Shown in pieces: positions 53,102 through 62,760 of a DNA stretch of 64,000 nt (its first letter is position 1; each line of letters opens with the position of its first letter). The stretch is from contig CAAFMS010000010.1 of the NCBI GenBank assembly GCA_900764105.1, positions 1 to 64,000 of the forward strand. Reading direction: 5' to 3'. The position numbers were made by a program, and so were the translations under genes. Under the pieces are notes generated by a model. That model ran no database searches, was not told the DNA's origin, and saw only the letters and a program-made list of their open reading frames with translations. The stretch comes from Clostridia bacterium (lineage in GTDB: Bacteria; Bacillota; Clostridia; Christensenellales; Borkfalkiaceae).

Positions 53102-54733
53102 ATGCAAAAAACACTGAAGGGCGCGTCGTTTGCCAAAATGGTAATCGCGGCGTCTAAACTTCTCGACGTTTCGAGAGAATATATAGATACTTTGAACGTT
53201 TTCCCCGTTCCCGACGGAGATACGGGAACGAATATGAGTCTTACCATGCAATCGGCGGTAAAGGAACTCAAAGCGTGTAAATCGAATAGTTTACAGGACA
53301 TTGCGGACAGCGTTTCGAGAGGCGCGTTAAGAGGCGCGAGAGGTAACTCGGGCGTTATCACTTCTCAGATTTTCAGAGGTATCTGCGCGATACTTAAAGA
53401 TTGCAACGAAGCCGACGTAAAAACTTTTGCAAAGGCTCTTAAAAACGCAACGGACGTAGCGTACAGCGCGGTATCGAAGCCGAAGGAAGGCACGATTTTA
53501 ACCGTTTGCCGTATGATTTCCGAACACGTTTCGTCGATTTGCGGAAAAATCAAAGACTTCGAAACCTTATTTCAGGAGATTATCGCGAAGGGCGAGGAAG
53601 CGGTGCAACTCACGCCGACTCTTTTACCCGTTCTTAAAAAAGCGGGGGTCGTAGACTCGGGCGGAACGGGACTTCTCACTATATATAAAGGAATGTACAA
53701 GGGCTTAATCGGCGAGGAAATCGAAGGCGCGCCGATGGAAGAACCTGAGATAAAAACCGAAGGTTCGATGGAACACGCGGACATTTTGAACCTCGGAACT
53801 ATCGAATTCGGGTATTGTACGGAATTTTTCATTATAAATTTAAAGAAAAAGACCACGCTTGCCGATATAGACAGGCTTAAAGAATATCTTATGACGATAG
53901 GCGATTGCGTACTCGTCATAGGCGATCTCGAATTCGTAAAAGTACACGTTCACACGAACAATCCGGGGCAGGCTTTATCGAAGGCGTTGCAACTCGGCGA
54001 GTTGGACAAAGTAAAAATCGAGAATATGCTCGAAGAGAACAGGGAACTTATCAAGAAGTACGAGGCGGAAAAGAAAGAACTCGGAATGCTTTCCATCTGT
54101 TCGGGCGACGGAATAGCCGCAATTTTCAAGGATATAAACGTAGACAGGGTAATCGAAGGCGGTCAGACGATGAATCCTTCCGCTCAGGATATTGCCGACG
54201 CGATTATTAAGATAAACGCCGAAAATATTTTCGTATTTCCTAATAACAAGAATATCATACTTGCCGCCGAGCAGTCGAAATCGCTCGTCGAGGGCAAGAA
54301 GGTATACGTCGTGCCGACGAAGAGCATACCGCAGGGTATATCCGCCGCGCTCGCTATGAACCCCGAGGCGACCGCAGACGAAAACTTTATCGAAATGATA
54401 CACGCAATCGATAACGTATCGTCGGGAATGGTAACTTATGCGGTGAGAAACGCGAAAGTAGACGGCTTCTCTCTTACGAAAGGAGATATAATCGCGCTCG
54501 ACAACAAGAAAGTACTTGCAAAAGGTAAAGATTTAGCGAAAGTAACGGGGGATTTGATAGAAAAACTGCGTTACAATGCGCACAGTTTAATAAATTTATA
54601 TTACGGAAGCGACGTAACCGAAGAGGACGCGACGGCGTTGCAGGCTTCATTGGCGGAACGCTATCCCGACCTTGACGTAGAACTTTTCTACGGCGGTCAA
54701 CCGATATATTACTATATAGTATCGCTCGAATAA
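53102..54733 (+). CDS. fakA: DAK2 domain protein, fatty acid kinase subunit (FakA/YloV)
   Basis: The protein has 543 residues. The N-terminal nucleotide-binding Dak-L domain (about 1-200) has NVFPVPDGDTGTNMSLTM and GARGNSGVITSQIFRG, then DSGGTGLLTIYKGM. The middle and C-terminal DegV-like part (MLSICSGDGIAAIF; PSAQDIADAI) completes the FakA layout. FakA phosphorylates fatty acids bound to FakB, which lets exogenous fatty acids enter phospholipid synthesis. The spacing from Asp23 and the order with recG match the Bacillus neighbourhood. A hairpin (54762-54801) follows the stop. Confidence 0.95.
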   Translation: MQKTLKGASFAKMVIAASKLLDVSREYIDTLNVFPVPDGDTGTNMSLTMQSAVKELKACKSNSLQDIADSVSRGALRGARGNSGVITSQIFRGICAILKDCNEADVKTFAKALKNATDVAYSAVSKPKEGTILTVCRMISEHVSSICGKIKDFETLFQEIIAKGEEAVQLTPTLLPVLKKAGVVDSGGTGLLTIYKGMYKGLIGEEIEGAPMEEPEIKTEGSMEHADILNLGTIEFGYCTEFFIINLKKKTTLADIDRLKEYLMTIGDCVLVIGDLEFVKVHVHTNNPGQALSKALQLGELDKVKIENMLEENRELIKKYEAEKKELGMLSICSGDGIAAIFKDINVDRVIEGGQTMNPSAQDIADAIIKINAENIFVFPNNKNIILAAEQSKSLVEGKKVYVVPTKSIPQGISAALAMNPEATADENFIEMIHAIDNVSSGMVTYAVRNAKVDGFSLTKGDIIALDNKKVLAKGKDLAKVTGDLIEKLRYNAHSLINLYYGSDVTEEDATALQASLAERYPDLDVELFYGGQPIYYYIVSLE

Positions 54734-54761
54734 CCGTTCAGGCGATTGACAAAAAAAGGTA

Positions 54762-54801
54762 AAACGCTTGCTTTCGCTATCAGATGCGAGAGCAAGCGTT
54801 T
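54762..54801 (+). terminator. Terminator after fakA
   Basis: AAACGCTTGCT (54762-54772) pairs exactly with AGCAAGCGTTT (54791-54801); four more pairs after one mismatch extend the stem. The T-run is short. A TTGACA at 54745 just before the stem has no matching -10 box. Confidence 0.7.
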
Positions 54802-54861
54802 AATTTAAAATTTCGGGTTTGCGTTATTCAACGATTACACGGTGAGAAACGTTACAATCTT

Positions 54862-55140
54862 CGCTTCCTCCTTCGGAGGGGAAATTTCTTCGTTGAAACA
54901 GTAGAGGTGTTAAAACGATAGACAACGCTTCCTCCTTCGGGGGAAGTGGCAAAATAGAGCGGTTTTTCGCGATGATTTGACGGAAGGGAACAATAAATCA
55001 CTACTACGTTTTACTTTGCATTTTTATCCCCTATCGGCTTGACGTTCATTTCATTCCGTCAACCCACTTCCTGCCTCTTTTGTCGCTTTGCGACATTTCC
55101 TCCGCTTCAACGGAGGAATTTACCCCCGAAGGAGGAAGCG
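54862..55140. repeat. Intergenic element B (inverted relative to A) with partial flanking copy
   Basis: A 24-base end identical to that of element A (54926-54949) and CCCCCGAAGGAGGAAGCG at 55123-55140 bound this copy. The core CCCTATCGGCTTGACGTTCA to CCGTCAACCCA is near 55030-55070 in the opposite orientation to element A. The right inverted repeat is interrupted after CCACTTCC by about 50 bases containing its own palindromes (GTCGC/GCGAC, CCTCCG/CGGAGG). A partial left end, CGCTTCCTCCTTCGGAGGGG, lies further out at 54862-54881. The whole fills the space between fakA and recG. Confidence 0.78.
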
Positions 55141-55205
55141 AGACGAGTTATATTTGTTTTGTCGGCAAGTTGGACGAAATTATACGTTATTAAAAGAGGT
55201 TAAGT

Positions 55206-57218
55206 ATGGAAATAACGAAAATAAAGGGAATAAGCGATAAAAGAGCCGTCGATTTTTCTAAAATGGGCATTTTGACCGCCGACGACCTCGTAAAACATTT
55301 TCCGAAAAATTACCTCGATTTGCGGAAAATAACTCCTTTGGAAAAGTGCTACCACAACGACGTGGTTTTAACCGTCGGCAGGGTCGCGACCGTTCCGAAA
55401 ATGTTTACAACCGCAAGAAAACTTAAGTGCGTGAGGATTCTTTGCGAACAGGGTATAAGGGGTTTTACGGTCATCTGGTTCAATCAACCTTACGTCATAA
55501 GTCACCTTAAAGTCGGCGAAGAATACCTCTTTTACGGCAGAATTAAAAGCGATTTCGGCGGCGTTTCTATGGTAAATCCGTCGTTTGAGCCGCTCGACAA
55601 CAACGTTCGCCTTAAAGGCATTATTCCAGTCTATACTTTAAAGGGCAATCTCAATCAGAAAACGGTCAGAGACTGTATTAAAAACGCCGTTTTCGCCCTC
55701 GACTTGAAGAGCGTTATTCCCGATAAAATCACGAAAAAATACGGTCTTTCAAGCCTTAAAGCCGCTTACGCCGAGGTTCATTCGCCGTCCGATTCGGTGC
55801 AGACGAAACTTGCCGCCGAGCGAATCGCCACCGAGGAGTATTTCACGCTCATTTCGGCGTTCAAGTTTATAAAAGGCGACAGACAGCAGGTCAGGATAAA
55901 TCAGTATTCCTGCGGAGCGACCGAGATGCGCGAGTTCACTAAGAGGTTCGGTTTCGAATTTACGGACGGGCAAAAACACGCCGTGAACGAGATTTTCGGC
56001 GATCTTACAAGCCCCCGTTCAATGAACAGACTTTTGCAAGGCGACGTCGGCAGCGGTAAGACGGCGGTCGCGCTTTGCGCCATATATTCGGCGGTAAAAA
56101 GCGGTTATCAGGCTGCTATGCTCGCGCCTACGGAAATACTCGCCGAACAGAATTTTAGGATAATAAAGTCAATGTTCCCCGATTATGAGGTGGTTTTTTT
56201 AAGCGGTTCGCTTAAAGCGACGGAAAAACGACTTGTAAAACAGGATATAAAATCGGGTAAGGCGAGAATAGTAGTAGGCACGCACGCCGTAATTCAGGGC
56301 GACGTCGAGTTCTATAATCTTTCAATGTGCGTGTGTGACGAACAGCACAGATTCGGCGTTCAACAAAGGAGCGCGCTCGTCGCGAAAGGGGTTATTCCCG
56401 ACGTGCTTGTAATGAGCGCGACGCCCATTCCGAGAACGGTTTCGCTCATTTTCTACGGCGACCTCGATATTACGGAGATAAAGGACAAACCGAAAGCAAG
56501 ACAGGAGATAGCGACTTTTTTAGTACCCGAACGCAAGTACGAGGGAATGCTCGGATTTATCGAAAACACCGTGAAAAGCGGCAGGCAGGTTTTTTGCGTT
56601 TGTCCGAAAATCGACGAGGACGAAGAGGGTACGCTTATGAGCGTTACGGAACTCTTCGAGGAACTTAAAACGAAACTTTCGGGAGTCAGAGTCGGACTTT
56701 TGCACGGCAAGATGAAAGACGCCGAAAAATCGCAGGTTATGTCGGATTTCAAGGCAAAAAACTTCGATTTGCTCGTATCTACGACGGTAGTCGAAGTCGG
56801 CATCGACGTTCCGAACGCAACGGTAATGGTAATATACAACGCCGAGAGATTCGGCTTGTCGCAACTTCACCAACTTCGAGGCAGAGTAGGCAGAGGCGGC
56901 GATAAGAGTTATTGCTTTTTATACACGAAAAGCGACGACGAAAAGGCTTTGGAAAGGCTTAAAACGATCTGTGAAAATACGGACGGATTTAAAATTGCCG
57001 AAAAGGACTTCGAGATGCGGGGAAGCGGCGACTTTATGGGAACGAGACAGAGCGGAAAATTCCTCGGAGATTTGGGGAATCTCGTATATTCGCCGTCGGT
57101 AATATTCACGGCAAAAAAACTCTGTGACGAAGCGTTTGCCGAACCGTCGGGGTTAGGTGAACTAAGAAAAGCGGCGATTGAAAAATACGAAAAATTAAAA
57201 GACGTAACTATGAACTAA
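55206..57218 (+). CDS. recG: ATP-dependent DNA helicase RecG
   Basis: The protein has 670 residues, the normal length. An N-terminal wedge/OB domain (about 1-190) precedes two helicase domains: LLQGDVGSGKTAVA (Walker A) near 280, LAPTEILAEQNF, CDEQHRFGV (DEQH motif) near 380, VLVMSATPIPRTVSL, then VATTVVEVGIDVP-like residues and QLHQLRGRVGRGG. It remodels stalled replication forks and recombination intermediates. Spacing from fakA is occupied by element B. GAGGT is placed before the ATG. Confidence 0.97.
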   Translation: MEITKIKGISDKRAVDFSKMGILTADDLVKHFPKNYLDLRKITPLEKCYHNDVVLTVGRVATVPKMFTTARKLKCVRILCEQGIRGFTVIWFNQPYVISHLKVGEEYLFYGRIKSDFGGVSMVNPSFEPLDNNVRLKGIIPVYTLKGNLNQKTVRDCIKNAVFALDLKSVIPDKITKKYGLSSLKAAYAEVHSPSDSVQTKLAAERIATEEYFTLISAFKFIKGDRQQVRINQYSCGATEMREFTKRFGFEFTDGQKHAVNEIFGDLTSPRSMNRLLQGDVGSGKTAVALCAIYSAVKSGYQAAMLAPTEILAEQNFRIIKSMFPDYEVVFLSGSLKATEKRLVKQDIKSGKARIVVGTHAVIQGDVEFYNLSMCVCDEQHRFGVQQRSALVAKGVIPDVLVMSATPIPRTVSLIFYGDLDITEIKDKPKARQEIATFLVPERKYEGMLGFIENTVKSGRQVFCVCPKIDEDEEGTLMSVTELFEELKTKLSGVRVGLLHGKMKDAEKSQVMSDFKAKNFDLLVSTTVVEVGIDVPNATVMVIYNAERFGLSQLHQLRGRVGRGGDKSYCFLYTKSDDEKALERLKTICENTDGFKIAEKDFEMRGSGDFMGTRQSGKFLGDLGNLVYSPSVIFTAKKLCDEAFAEPSGLGELRKAAIEKYEKLKDVTMN

Positions 57219-57221
57219 CGA

Positions 57222-57250
57222 TTGACAAATATAGCCTAAGGGGCTAAAAT
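57222..57250 (+). promoter_or_regulatory. Promoter of the yqeY-like gene
   Basis: TTGACA (57222-57227), 17 bases, TAAAAT (57245-57250), followed by GAAAGGAG and the ATG at 57275. It lies directly after the recG stop. Confidence 0.75.
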
Positions 57251-57274
57251 AAAAGCGAAAGGAGATACAAAATT

Positions 57275-57697
57275 ATGAAGATAGAAGATTTCAAGAAAGT
57301 AAAAATCGAGGCTATGAAGGCTCGCGACAAGGACGCCGTGGCGGCTTTGAACGTGGTAATCAACAAACTTATGCTTGCGGGGATCGAGAAAAAAGCGGCG
57401 GGCGAGGAAATGACCGACGCTGACGTCACGAAAATTTTGCAAAAGACGGTAAACGAACTCACGGAAGAGAGAGAGGGTTTTGTAAAAGCGGGCAGAGCGG
57501 AGACGGTCGCAAGTCTTGATCGCCAACTCGAGACGGTTAAGCAGTATCTTCCGAAATTGCTTTCCGCGGAAGAGATAAAGGGAATAATCGAAAAACTCGA
57601 CGACAAGACCGTGCCGTCGGTAATGAAACACTTCAAGACGAATTACGCGGGCAAAGTGGATATGAAACTTGTCGGCGAAGTATTGAAAACTCTTTAA
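57275..57697 (+). CDS. yqeY: GatB/YqeY domain protein
   Basis: The protein has 140 residues: FKKVKIEAMKARDKDAVAAL, then GREETVASLDRQLE-like and LPKLLSAEEIKGIIEKLDD, ending GKVDMKLVGEVLKTL. This is the YqeY layout, a helical domain plus the C-terminal tail domain shared with GatB, which binds tRNA in amidotransferases. The role of stand-alone YqeY is not well known. It is monocistronic, with its own promoter and a terminator at 57736-57778. Confidence 0.93.
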   Translation: MKIEDFKKVKIEAMKARDKDAVAALNVVINKLMLAGIEKKAAGEEMTDADVTKILQKTVNELTEEREGFVKAGRAETVASLDRQLETVKQYLPKLLSAEEIKGIIEKLDDKTVPSVMKHFKTNYAGKVDMKLVGEVLKTL

Positions 57698-57735
57698 CGT
57701 ATTAAAAAAAGAGATCTAAAAAAAGACTTAAAGAA

Positions 57736-57778
57736 AGCCCCGAGATTTTATCCGTCGGATAAAATCTCGGGGGCTTTT
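57736..57778. terminator. Bidirectional terminator between yqeY and the TraX-like gene
   Basis: AGCCCC and GAGATTTTATCC at 57736-57753 pair with GGATAAAATCTC and GGGGGCT (one bulged G), with a GTC loop and then TTTT. It separates convergent genes. Confidence 0.88.
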
Positions 57779-57812
57779 AAATTATTGAACTATAAAAATA
57801 ACGATGCGTCGA

Positions 57813-58559
57813 TTATATTATTATCGAAATCAGATATAATACTCCCAAATGGATAGGGTAGAACAGGTAAAACGCATACTTCAAATTCAACTTGCCGCGT
57901 TTCCCGTTGTACAGCCATATTATCGGCAACGACAATAACGCATAGTACGCGTACGAATAATTCATGGCGCACATCGCCGTGAAAAATATTACGCCGACGG
58001 TAAATATCGCCTTTTGCTTTATTCCGTCGTCTTTTACCATTACCGCGAAAAGCGGCAATAACGTTCCCTGAATTTTATAGTCGAGCGTTACCCTGTACCC
58101 GAATATCTCTATCGAATTATCAAACAGTACGTTAAGTCCGAACGCCGCTATAACCGAAAAGGCGAAAATAAGGAAATAAATCGATTGTCTTTTCGCGTCG
58201 TCGCCCCTTTCTACGCTTTCCGAAAAATTGACGTACGCCGAACATATCGCGATTGACAGCGAAAAAGTGAGCAGTATATTCAGGTGAAAAGAGTTGGAAA
58301 ATTCGTTTATTTCGTGATTTGTAACAAGTTCGTCGCCTATATAAAAGAGTTGGCATATAACGCCGAGAATAAATTCTCTCAGAAAATATTTGAGTTTATT
58401 CCTCGTTTTAAGTACGCCGCCTCCTATGCAATAGGCGAAAATCGGCATCGAGAGACGTCCTATCGCCCGAAACGCAACTATATTCGGATAAAATATCAGC
58501 CCGATATGGTCGATAAGCATCGAGAGACACGCGATTATTTTCAGAACGTTTTTATTCAT
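57813..58559 (-). CDS. TraX family membrane protein
   Basis: The protein has 248 residues with about eight membrane segments. The start KIIACLSMLIDHIGLIFYPN with RAIGRLSMPIFAYCIGGGVL is the TraX/acyltransferase-3-like hallmark (Asp-His and Arg-Leu-Ser-x-Pro). TraX acetylates F pilin in plasmids; chromosomal homologues in Firmicutes probably modify peptides or wall polymers. No conjugation genes are nearby. Its ATG overlaps the stop of the phosphoribosyltransferase gene by one base, so they are co-expressed. Confidence 0.88.
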   Translation of the reverse strand: MNKNVLKIIACLSMLIDHIGLIFYPNIVAFRAIGRLSMPIFAYCIGGGVLKTRNKLKYFLREFILGVICQLFYIGDELVTNHEINEFSNSFHLNILLTFSLSIAICSAYVNFSESVERGDDAKRQSIYFLIFAFSVIAAFGLNVLFDNSIEIFGYRVTLDYKIQGTLLPLFAVMVKDDGIKQKAIFTVGVIFFTAMCAMNYSYAYYALLSLPIIWLYNGKRGKLNLKYAFYLFYPIHLGVLYLISIII

Positions 58560-59098
58560 TAAAGCAGGGGAATGGTCGCGAGATATACTATGTCTTTGCG
58601 ATCGGCGGCTTTCCCTTCGGCAAGAACGAACGCTTTTTTAGCGACGATTCCGCCCGCCTTTTCAACGAGTTTTTCAAGCCCCGCAAGGCTCTCGCCCGTA
58701 GATACCACGTCGTCCACGATGCCGACTTTTTTGCCTTTCAGAAGTTCCATATCGTGCTTGGAAAGGAACAAACGCTGAGGCTTTCCCGTTGTAATCGACG
58801 AGCCGTACTCTACGTCGATTCCGTCCTGCATATAGAGTTTTCTCGACTTTCTTGCAACCGCGTAATACTTGTGCCCGAGTTCTCTCGCCGTAACGTGGCA
58901 GAGTTGCAAGCCCTTGGATTCGGCTGTTATAAGGACGTCGCAGTCCTTTAAATATTCGGCGAGTTCCTTGCCGCAATGTTCGGTCATTTCGACGTTGCCG
59001 TGCAGGTTAAAAAACGCTATGTTTATTCCGCTCGGAAGGGGAAGAATAGGTAAATCGGCTTTGTAGCCTCTGATGTCTATGGTTAAAAAATCGCTCAT
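58559..59098 (-). CDS. Adenine/xanthine-type phosphoribosyltransferase
   Basis: The protein has 179 residues. The PRPP-binding loop is VGIVDDVVSTGESLAGLEKL; upstream are VLITAESKGLQLCHVTAREL and YYAVARKSRKLYM, as in type I phosphoribosyltransferases of the apt/xpt group. It salvages a free purine base with PRPP; which base is not clear. The start at 59098 is preferred because GGAGG stands seven bases before it; an in-frame GTG at 59116 is weaker. It leads a two-gene unit with the TraX-like gene. Confidence 0.88.
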   Translation of the reverse strand: MSDFLTIDIRGYKADLPILPLPSGINIAFFNLHGNVEMTEHCGKELAEYLKDCDVLITAESKGLQLCHVTARELGHKYYAVARKSRKLYMQDGIDVEYGSSITTGKPQRLFLSKHDMELLKGKKVGIVDDVVSTGESLAGLEKLVEKAGGIVAKKAFVLAEGKAADRKDIVYLATIPLL

Positions 59099-59288
59099 TT
59101 TATGTCCTCCGCTCACAGACGGGTGTCGTTTTTCGTTTCCGTCCGTATCACTACCTGACTATGATACCACTTTTCAGTCGTTTTTTCAAGCGTTTAAAAG
59201 CATAAATCGCATAATATTCCCGTATATATAACTATGTCGGAAAAGCGATATGCCGCAAGGATAAAAAGTCCGACGACGCGAGGCTTTA

Positions 59289-61925
59289 ATGAACGTTCAT
59301 TCTCTTAAAATCGAACAAATAGAAAAGGGTCTTTCTACCGATTGCAAAAACGGTTTGACGCGAAGTCAGGTCGATATAAACAGGCGTAAATACGGGGCGA
59401 ACGAACTTGCCCGAAAAAAACGAAAAAGCCTGTTTAAACGACTTATAGAGGCTCTTTTGGAGCCTACTCTTATAATATTGGAGTTTGCTTGGGTTATCAC
59501 GGTCGGCGTAAATATCGGCAAATCTCTTCGCGGAAACGGCGGCGATATTTACGAGTGTCTGGGGATACTTATCGCCATTTTAATTTCCGCTTTTCTTACC
59601 GTTTATATGGAAGGTCGGTCGGAAAAAGCGTTCGAACTTTTGGGCGCGGTTTACGATAAAATAAGCGTAAAGGTCATACGGGACGGCAAAACGGTCGTTA
59701 TTCCGAAAGAGGAAATCGTCGCAGGCGACCTCGTGATTATAGAAACGGGCGACAAAATCATTGCCGACGGCAGACTTGTGGAAGCGTGTAATTTAAAGAC
59801 GGACGAGTCTATGCTTACGGGCGAGAGTATGCGCGCGGCTAAAAGCGTATGTTTGCTTCCCGAAAAAACGAGCCTTGCCGAAAGGCGTAACTGCGTGTAT
59901 TCGGGTACGTTTGTAAGTCAAGGTACGGGCAGAATGATTGCGACGGCGGTCGGGGATAACGCCGAACTCGGACTTATTGCCGGCGAACTCGGCGAAGAAA
60001 ACGCGGTCGCCGCTCCTTTAAACGAAAAACTCGCGAAACTCGGCAAGAAAATTACGATTATCGGGGCGATTTCGGCTGCCGTAGCGTTTGTTTTGTCGCT
60101 AATAAAATTGTCGAGAGAAAACACGCTCGACTTTTTCTCCGTTCAGGACGCGTTTATCGAGGCGATAGTTTTAATAGTCGCCGCCGTTCCCGAGGGGCTT
60201 CCCACAACCGCGGCGATTTCGCTGTCGCTGAACGTTTTAAAACTCGCAAAATCGAACGCCCTGATACGAAAACTCGTAGCAGCCGAGACTGTCGGCTGCG
60301 TGAGCGTTATTTGTTCGGACAAGACGGGAACGCTTACCGAAAACGATATGAGGGTCGAAAGGATTTTCGGCGAGTTCGGCAAAAATTCCGAAAGGTCGAT
60401 ACTTTTAAATTCCGCCGTAAACTCCGCAGCCGTGCTTAAAAAGACGGGAAACGGCGTTTCGGTATTCGGTTCCGCAACCGAAGGCGCGCTTTTGAAATGC
60501 GGAATCAAAAGCGGGGTAAATTATGAGAAACTACGCGATAAACGACTTATAGGCGAGGTTTTGCCTTTTAATTCGGACAATAAATATATGGCTACCGAGT
60601 ATTTCGGCAAGGACGGCGACGTTGTGTATATCAAGGGCGCGCCCGAAAAGGTCTTGCAATTTACCGACAAAAAAGACGAGGCGAGCGGAATACTTAAAGA
60701 GATAAGCGATTATCAGAAGTACGGCAGGCGCGTTATAGCGTTCGCCCACAAGGAGAGAAGAAAGAGCCTCGGCGAGGAACTGACAGGCGGCGGTTTCACA
60801 TACGACGGTTACGCGGTTATAAGCGACCCCGTGAGAAGAGACGTTATAGAGTCGGTAAAAAATTGCCGAATGGCAGGGATAGAAGTCAAGATGATGACGG
60901 GCGACAACGCCGTCACGGCGGGGGCCGTCGCTACCGAGATAGGCATAATTACCTCGATGGAACAAGTCGTTATGGCTGACGAAATCGAGCGAATGTCGGA
61001 AAGCGAACTACGGCGTAAGATAGGGAAAATCGCCGTAATCGCGAGAAGTACTCCGTCGGTAAAACTGAAAGTCGTCGAGGCGTTGAAGGCTTCGGGCGCG
61101 GTCGTGGCGGTGACGGGCGACGGAGTGAACGACGCCCCCGCGATAAAGCACGCCGATATAGGAATCGCAATGGGTTCGGGGTCGGAAATCACGAAGGAAG
61201 CGAGCGATATAGTGCTTTTGGACGACTCTTTTTCCACTATAGTGAAAGCAATATGTTTCGGAAGAAACATATATCGGAACTTTCAGAGGTTCATCACCTT
61301 TCAACTTTCGGTCAACGTAACGGCGATGATCGTCGTTATAATGAGCCTTACTTGCGGACTTGACAGTCCGTTCAACGCCGTGCAACTTCTATGGATAGAC
61401 ATAATAATGGACGGACCGCCCGCGCTCACGTTAGGGCTTGAAAAAGGCGGAGCGGAAGTCCTGAAAAGTCCGCCCGTAAAGAGAACCGACGAGATAGTAA
61501 CCCCCGTGATGCTGCTCAGAATAATCGGCGGCGGCGCGTATATGGCGACGCTTATCGTATGCGAGTATATGTTCGACTTTTTAAACGCCGGAGCGGAACT
61601 TGCGCCGACCGTACTTTTCTGTATGTTCGTAATATTCCAACTCTTCAATGCGTTCAACTGTCGGAAACTCACGAGCGAGAGTATATTCGTTTCGATGGGA
61701 AAAAATAAACTTATGGTGGGCGTATTCGCGGCGACTTTCGCCTTTCAGATACTGATAACGCAGTTCCTCGGCGACTTCTTCAAGACGGAAAAACTGCCTG
61801 CGGTATTGTGGCTCAAAATAATCGGAGTATGTTTCAGCGTAGTCGTTTTTTCGGAGATTTGCAAGTTTTGTTACAGATTTTTCAAAAAAGGACAAAAAAA
61901 GGTCGCCCGATTGAAAGTCGGATAA
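59289..61925 (+). CDS. P-type Ca2+-transporting ATPase (P2A type)
   Basis: The protein has 878 residues. Cytoplasmic N-terminal cation domain (1-50), actuator TGES at 177-180, membrane segment 4 with PEGLP at 301-305, phosphorylation site D344 in ICSDKTGTLTEND, nucleotide part with IKGAPEKVL, hinge MMTGDNAVTAG and VTGDGVNDAPAIKHADIGIA, then six C-terminal membrane segments. The set matches SERCA-like/PMR1-like pumps that export Ca2+ (or Mn2+). No Cys-Pro-Cys heavy-metal motif is present. The next gene begins 33 bases downstream. Confidence 0.94.
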   Translation: MNVHSLKIEQIEKGLSTDCKNGLTRSQVDINRRKYGANELARKKRKSLFKRLIEALLEPTLIILEFAWVITVGVNIGKSLRGNGGDIYECLGILIAILISAFLTVYMEGRSEKAFELLGAVYDKISVKVIRDGKTVVIPKEEIVAGDLVIIETGDKIIADGRLVEACNLKTDESMLTGESMRAAKSVCLLPEKTSLAERRNCVYSGTFVSQGTGRMIATAVGDNAELGLIAGELGEENAVAAPLNEKLAKLGKKITIIGAISAAVAFVLSLIKLSRENTLDFFSVQDAFIEAIVLIVAAVPEGLPTTAAISLSLNVLKLAKSNALIRKLVAAETVGCVSVICSDKTGTLTENDMRVERIFGEFGKNSERSILLNSAVNSAAVLKKTGNGVSVFGSATEGALLKCGIKSGVNYEKLRDKRLIGEVLPFNSDNKYMATEYFGKDGDVVYIKGAPEKVLQFTDKKDEASGILKEISDYQKYGRRVIAFAHKERRKSLGEELTGGGFTYDGYAVISDPVRRDVIESVKNCRMAGIEVKMMTGDNAVTAGAVATEIGIITSMEQVVMADEIERMSESELRRKIGKIAVIARSTPSVKLKVVEALKASGAVVAVTGDGVNDAPAIKHADIGIAMGSGSEITKEASDIVLLDDSFSTIVKAICFGRNIYRNFQRFITFQLSVNVTAMIVVIMSLTCGLDSPFNAVQLLWIDIIMDGPPALTLGLEKGGAEVLKSPPVKRTDEIVTPVMLLRIIGGGAYMATLIVCEYMFDFLNAGAELAPTVLFCMFVIFQLFNAFNCRKLTSESIFVSMGKNKLMVGVFAATFAFQILITQFLGDFFKTEKLPAVLWLKIIGVCFSVVVFSEICKFCYRFFKKGQKKVARLKVG

Positions 61926-61957
61926 ATTAAAAGGATTTAACGGCATACACTATAACT

Positions 61958-62668
61958 ATGAGAATTTTTAAAATTTCCGATTCGGCGAGCAATAAAGAGG
62001 GGATAGATTACCTTGCCTACACCTTAAAAGACGTTATATCGGACGTAAAGGGCGAGTGCAAGAGATTTGACGACGAATACAGATGCGGAATTAAAATAAG
62101 CGTGACGAGGGGTTACGCCGATTATATAAGAAGCGAGATAGAGGATAAAATCGCGGACGTGATAGCCGTGGGGTATAAGTACGACTGTTTCAAAAAGGGC
62201 ATCGGCGGCTTTGGACTGAGCGATTTCGAGAGGGAACTTTTATACAGCGCGCTGATTGCCGCAGACATAGACGAGGACAAGAGATACGCCGTCAGAAAAA
62301 TGAGAAATTTCGACGAATACGCCGTTGACGGGATATTCGAATTCAGACTTACGCCGCTTAAAAGGAAGTGGGCGGACGTGATAGGGTATATACCGACGGC
62401 GTTCACGAGCGGACAGATGATGGATTTCGTAAGGTTCTTAATCGGCGAAAAACGCGGCAAAAAGGCGATAGTGGAAAACGGGAAGGTATACGACGGGAAT
62501 TACAATTTATTGCAGCGGACGTTTCTGCTTCCGAAAAGCGACGAAGGGAAGATAGTTAAAGAGGTGATATTGTCGGCGAGCGGGCGGATAGAGACCGATT
62601 CGATAATACCTGAAGCGGATAAGCGGTATTTAAGAGATTTTTACGGCAACAGAATGTACGAGAAATGA
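61958..62668 (+). CDS. YtxC-like putative sporulation protein
   Basis: The protein has 236 residues. It is mixed alpha/beta without membrane segments or signal. DEYAVDGIFEFRLTPLKRKW resembles the YtxC block with DGF-x-x-FRL, and MMDFVRFLIGEKRGKKAIV resembles the following helix. YtxC-type proteins are found in spore-formers, but the function is unknown. The match is by motif memory only and rests on a short stretch. It may be translated with the ATPase gene. A weak hairpin (62688-62706) follows the stop. Confidence 0.55.
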   Translation: MRIFKISDSASNKEGIDYLAYTLKDVISDVKGECKRFDDEYRCGIKISVTRGYADYIRSEIEDKIADVIAVGYKYDCFKKGIGGFGLSDFERELLYSALIAADIDEDKRYAVRKMRNFDEYAVDGIFEFRLTPLKRKWADVIGYIPTAFTSGQMMDFVRFLIGEKRGKKAIVENGKVYDGNYNLLQRTFLLPKSDEGKIVKEVILSASGRIETDSIIPEADKRYLRDFYGNRMYEK

Positions 62669-62687
62669 CCTGTGGTTTTATAAAGAC

Positions 62688-62708
62688 AGATTGATAAAAT
62701 CAATCTTT
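62688..62708 (+). terminator. Weak hairpin after the YtxC-like gene
   Basis: AGATTGAT (62688-62695) with ATCAATCT (62699-62706), AAA loop, then TT. Eight A/T-rich pairs, so only modest stability. Confidence 0.5.
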
Positions 62709-62760
62709 CCCGTTTATTTATCTTGTTTTCTCTCTATTCGCCTCGATTTATTCTCATAGT

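Noticed and set aside
57813..58559. Conjugative element because of the TraX-like gene
   Set aside because: No relaxase, type IV secretion or pilin genes are present; chromosomal TraX-like genes are common in Firmicutes.
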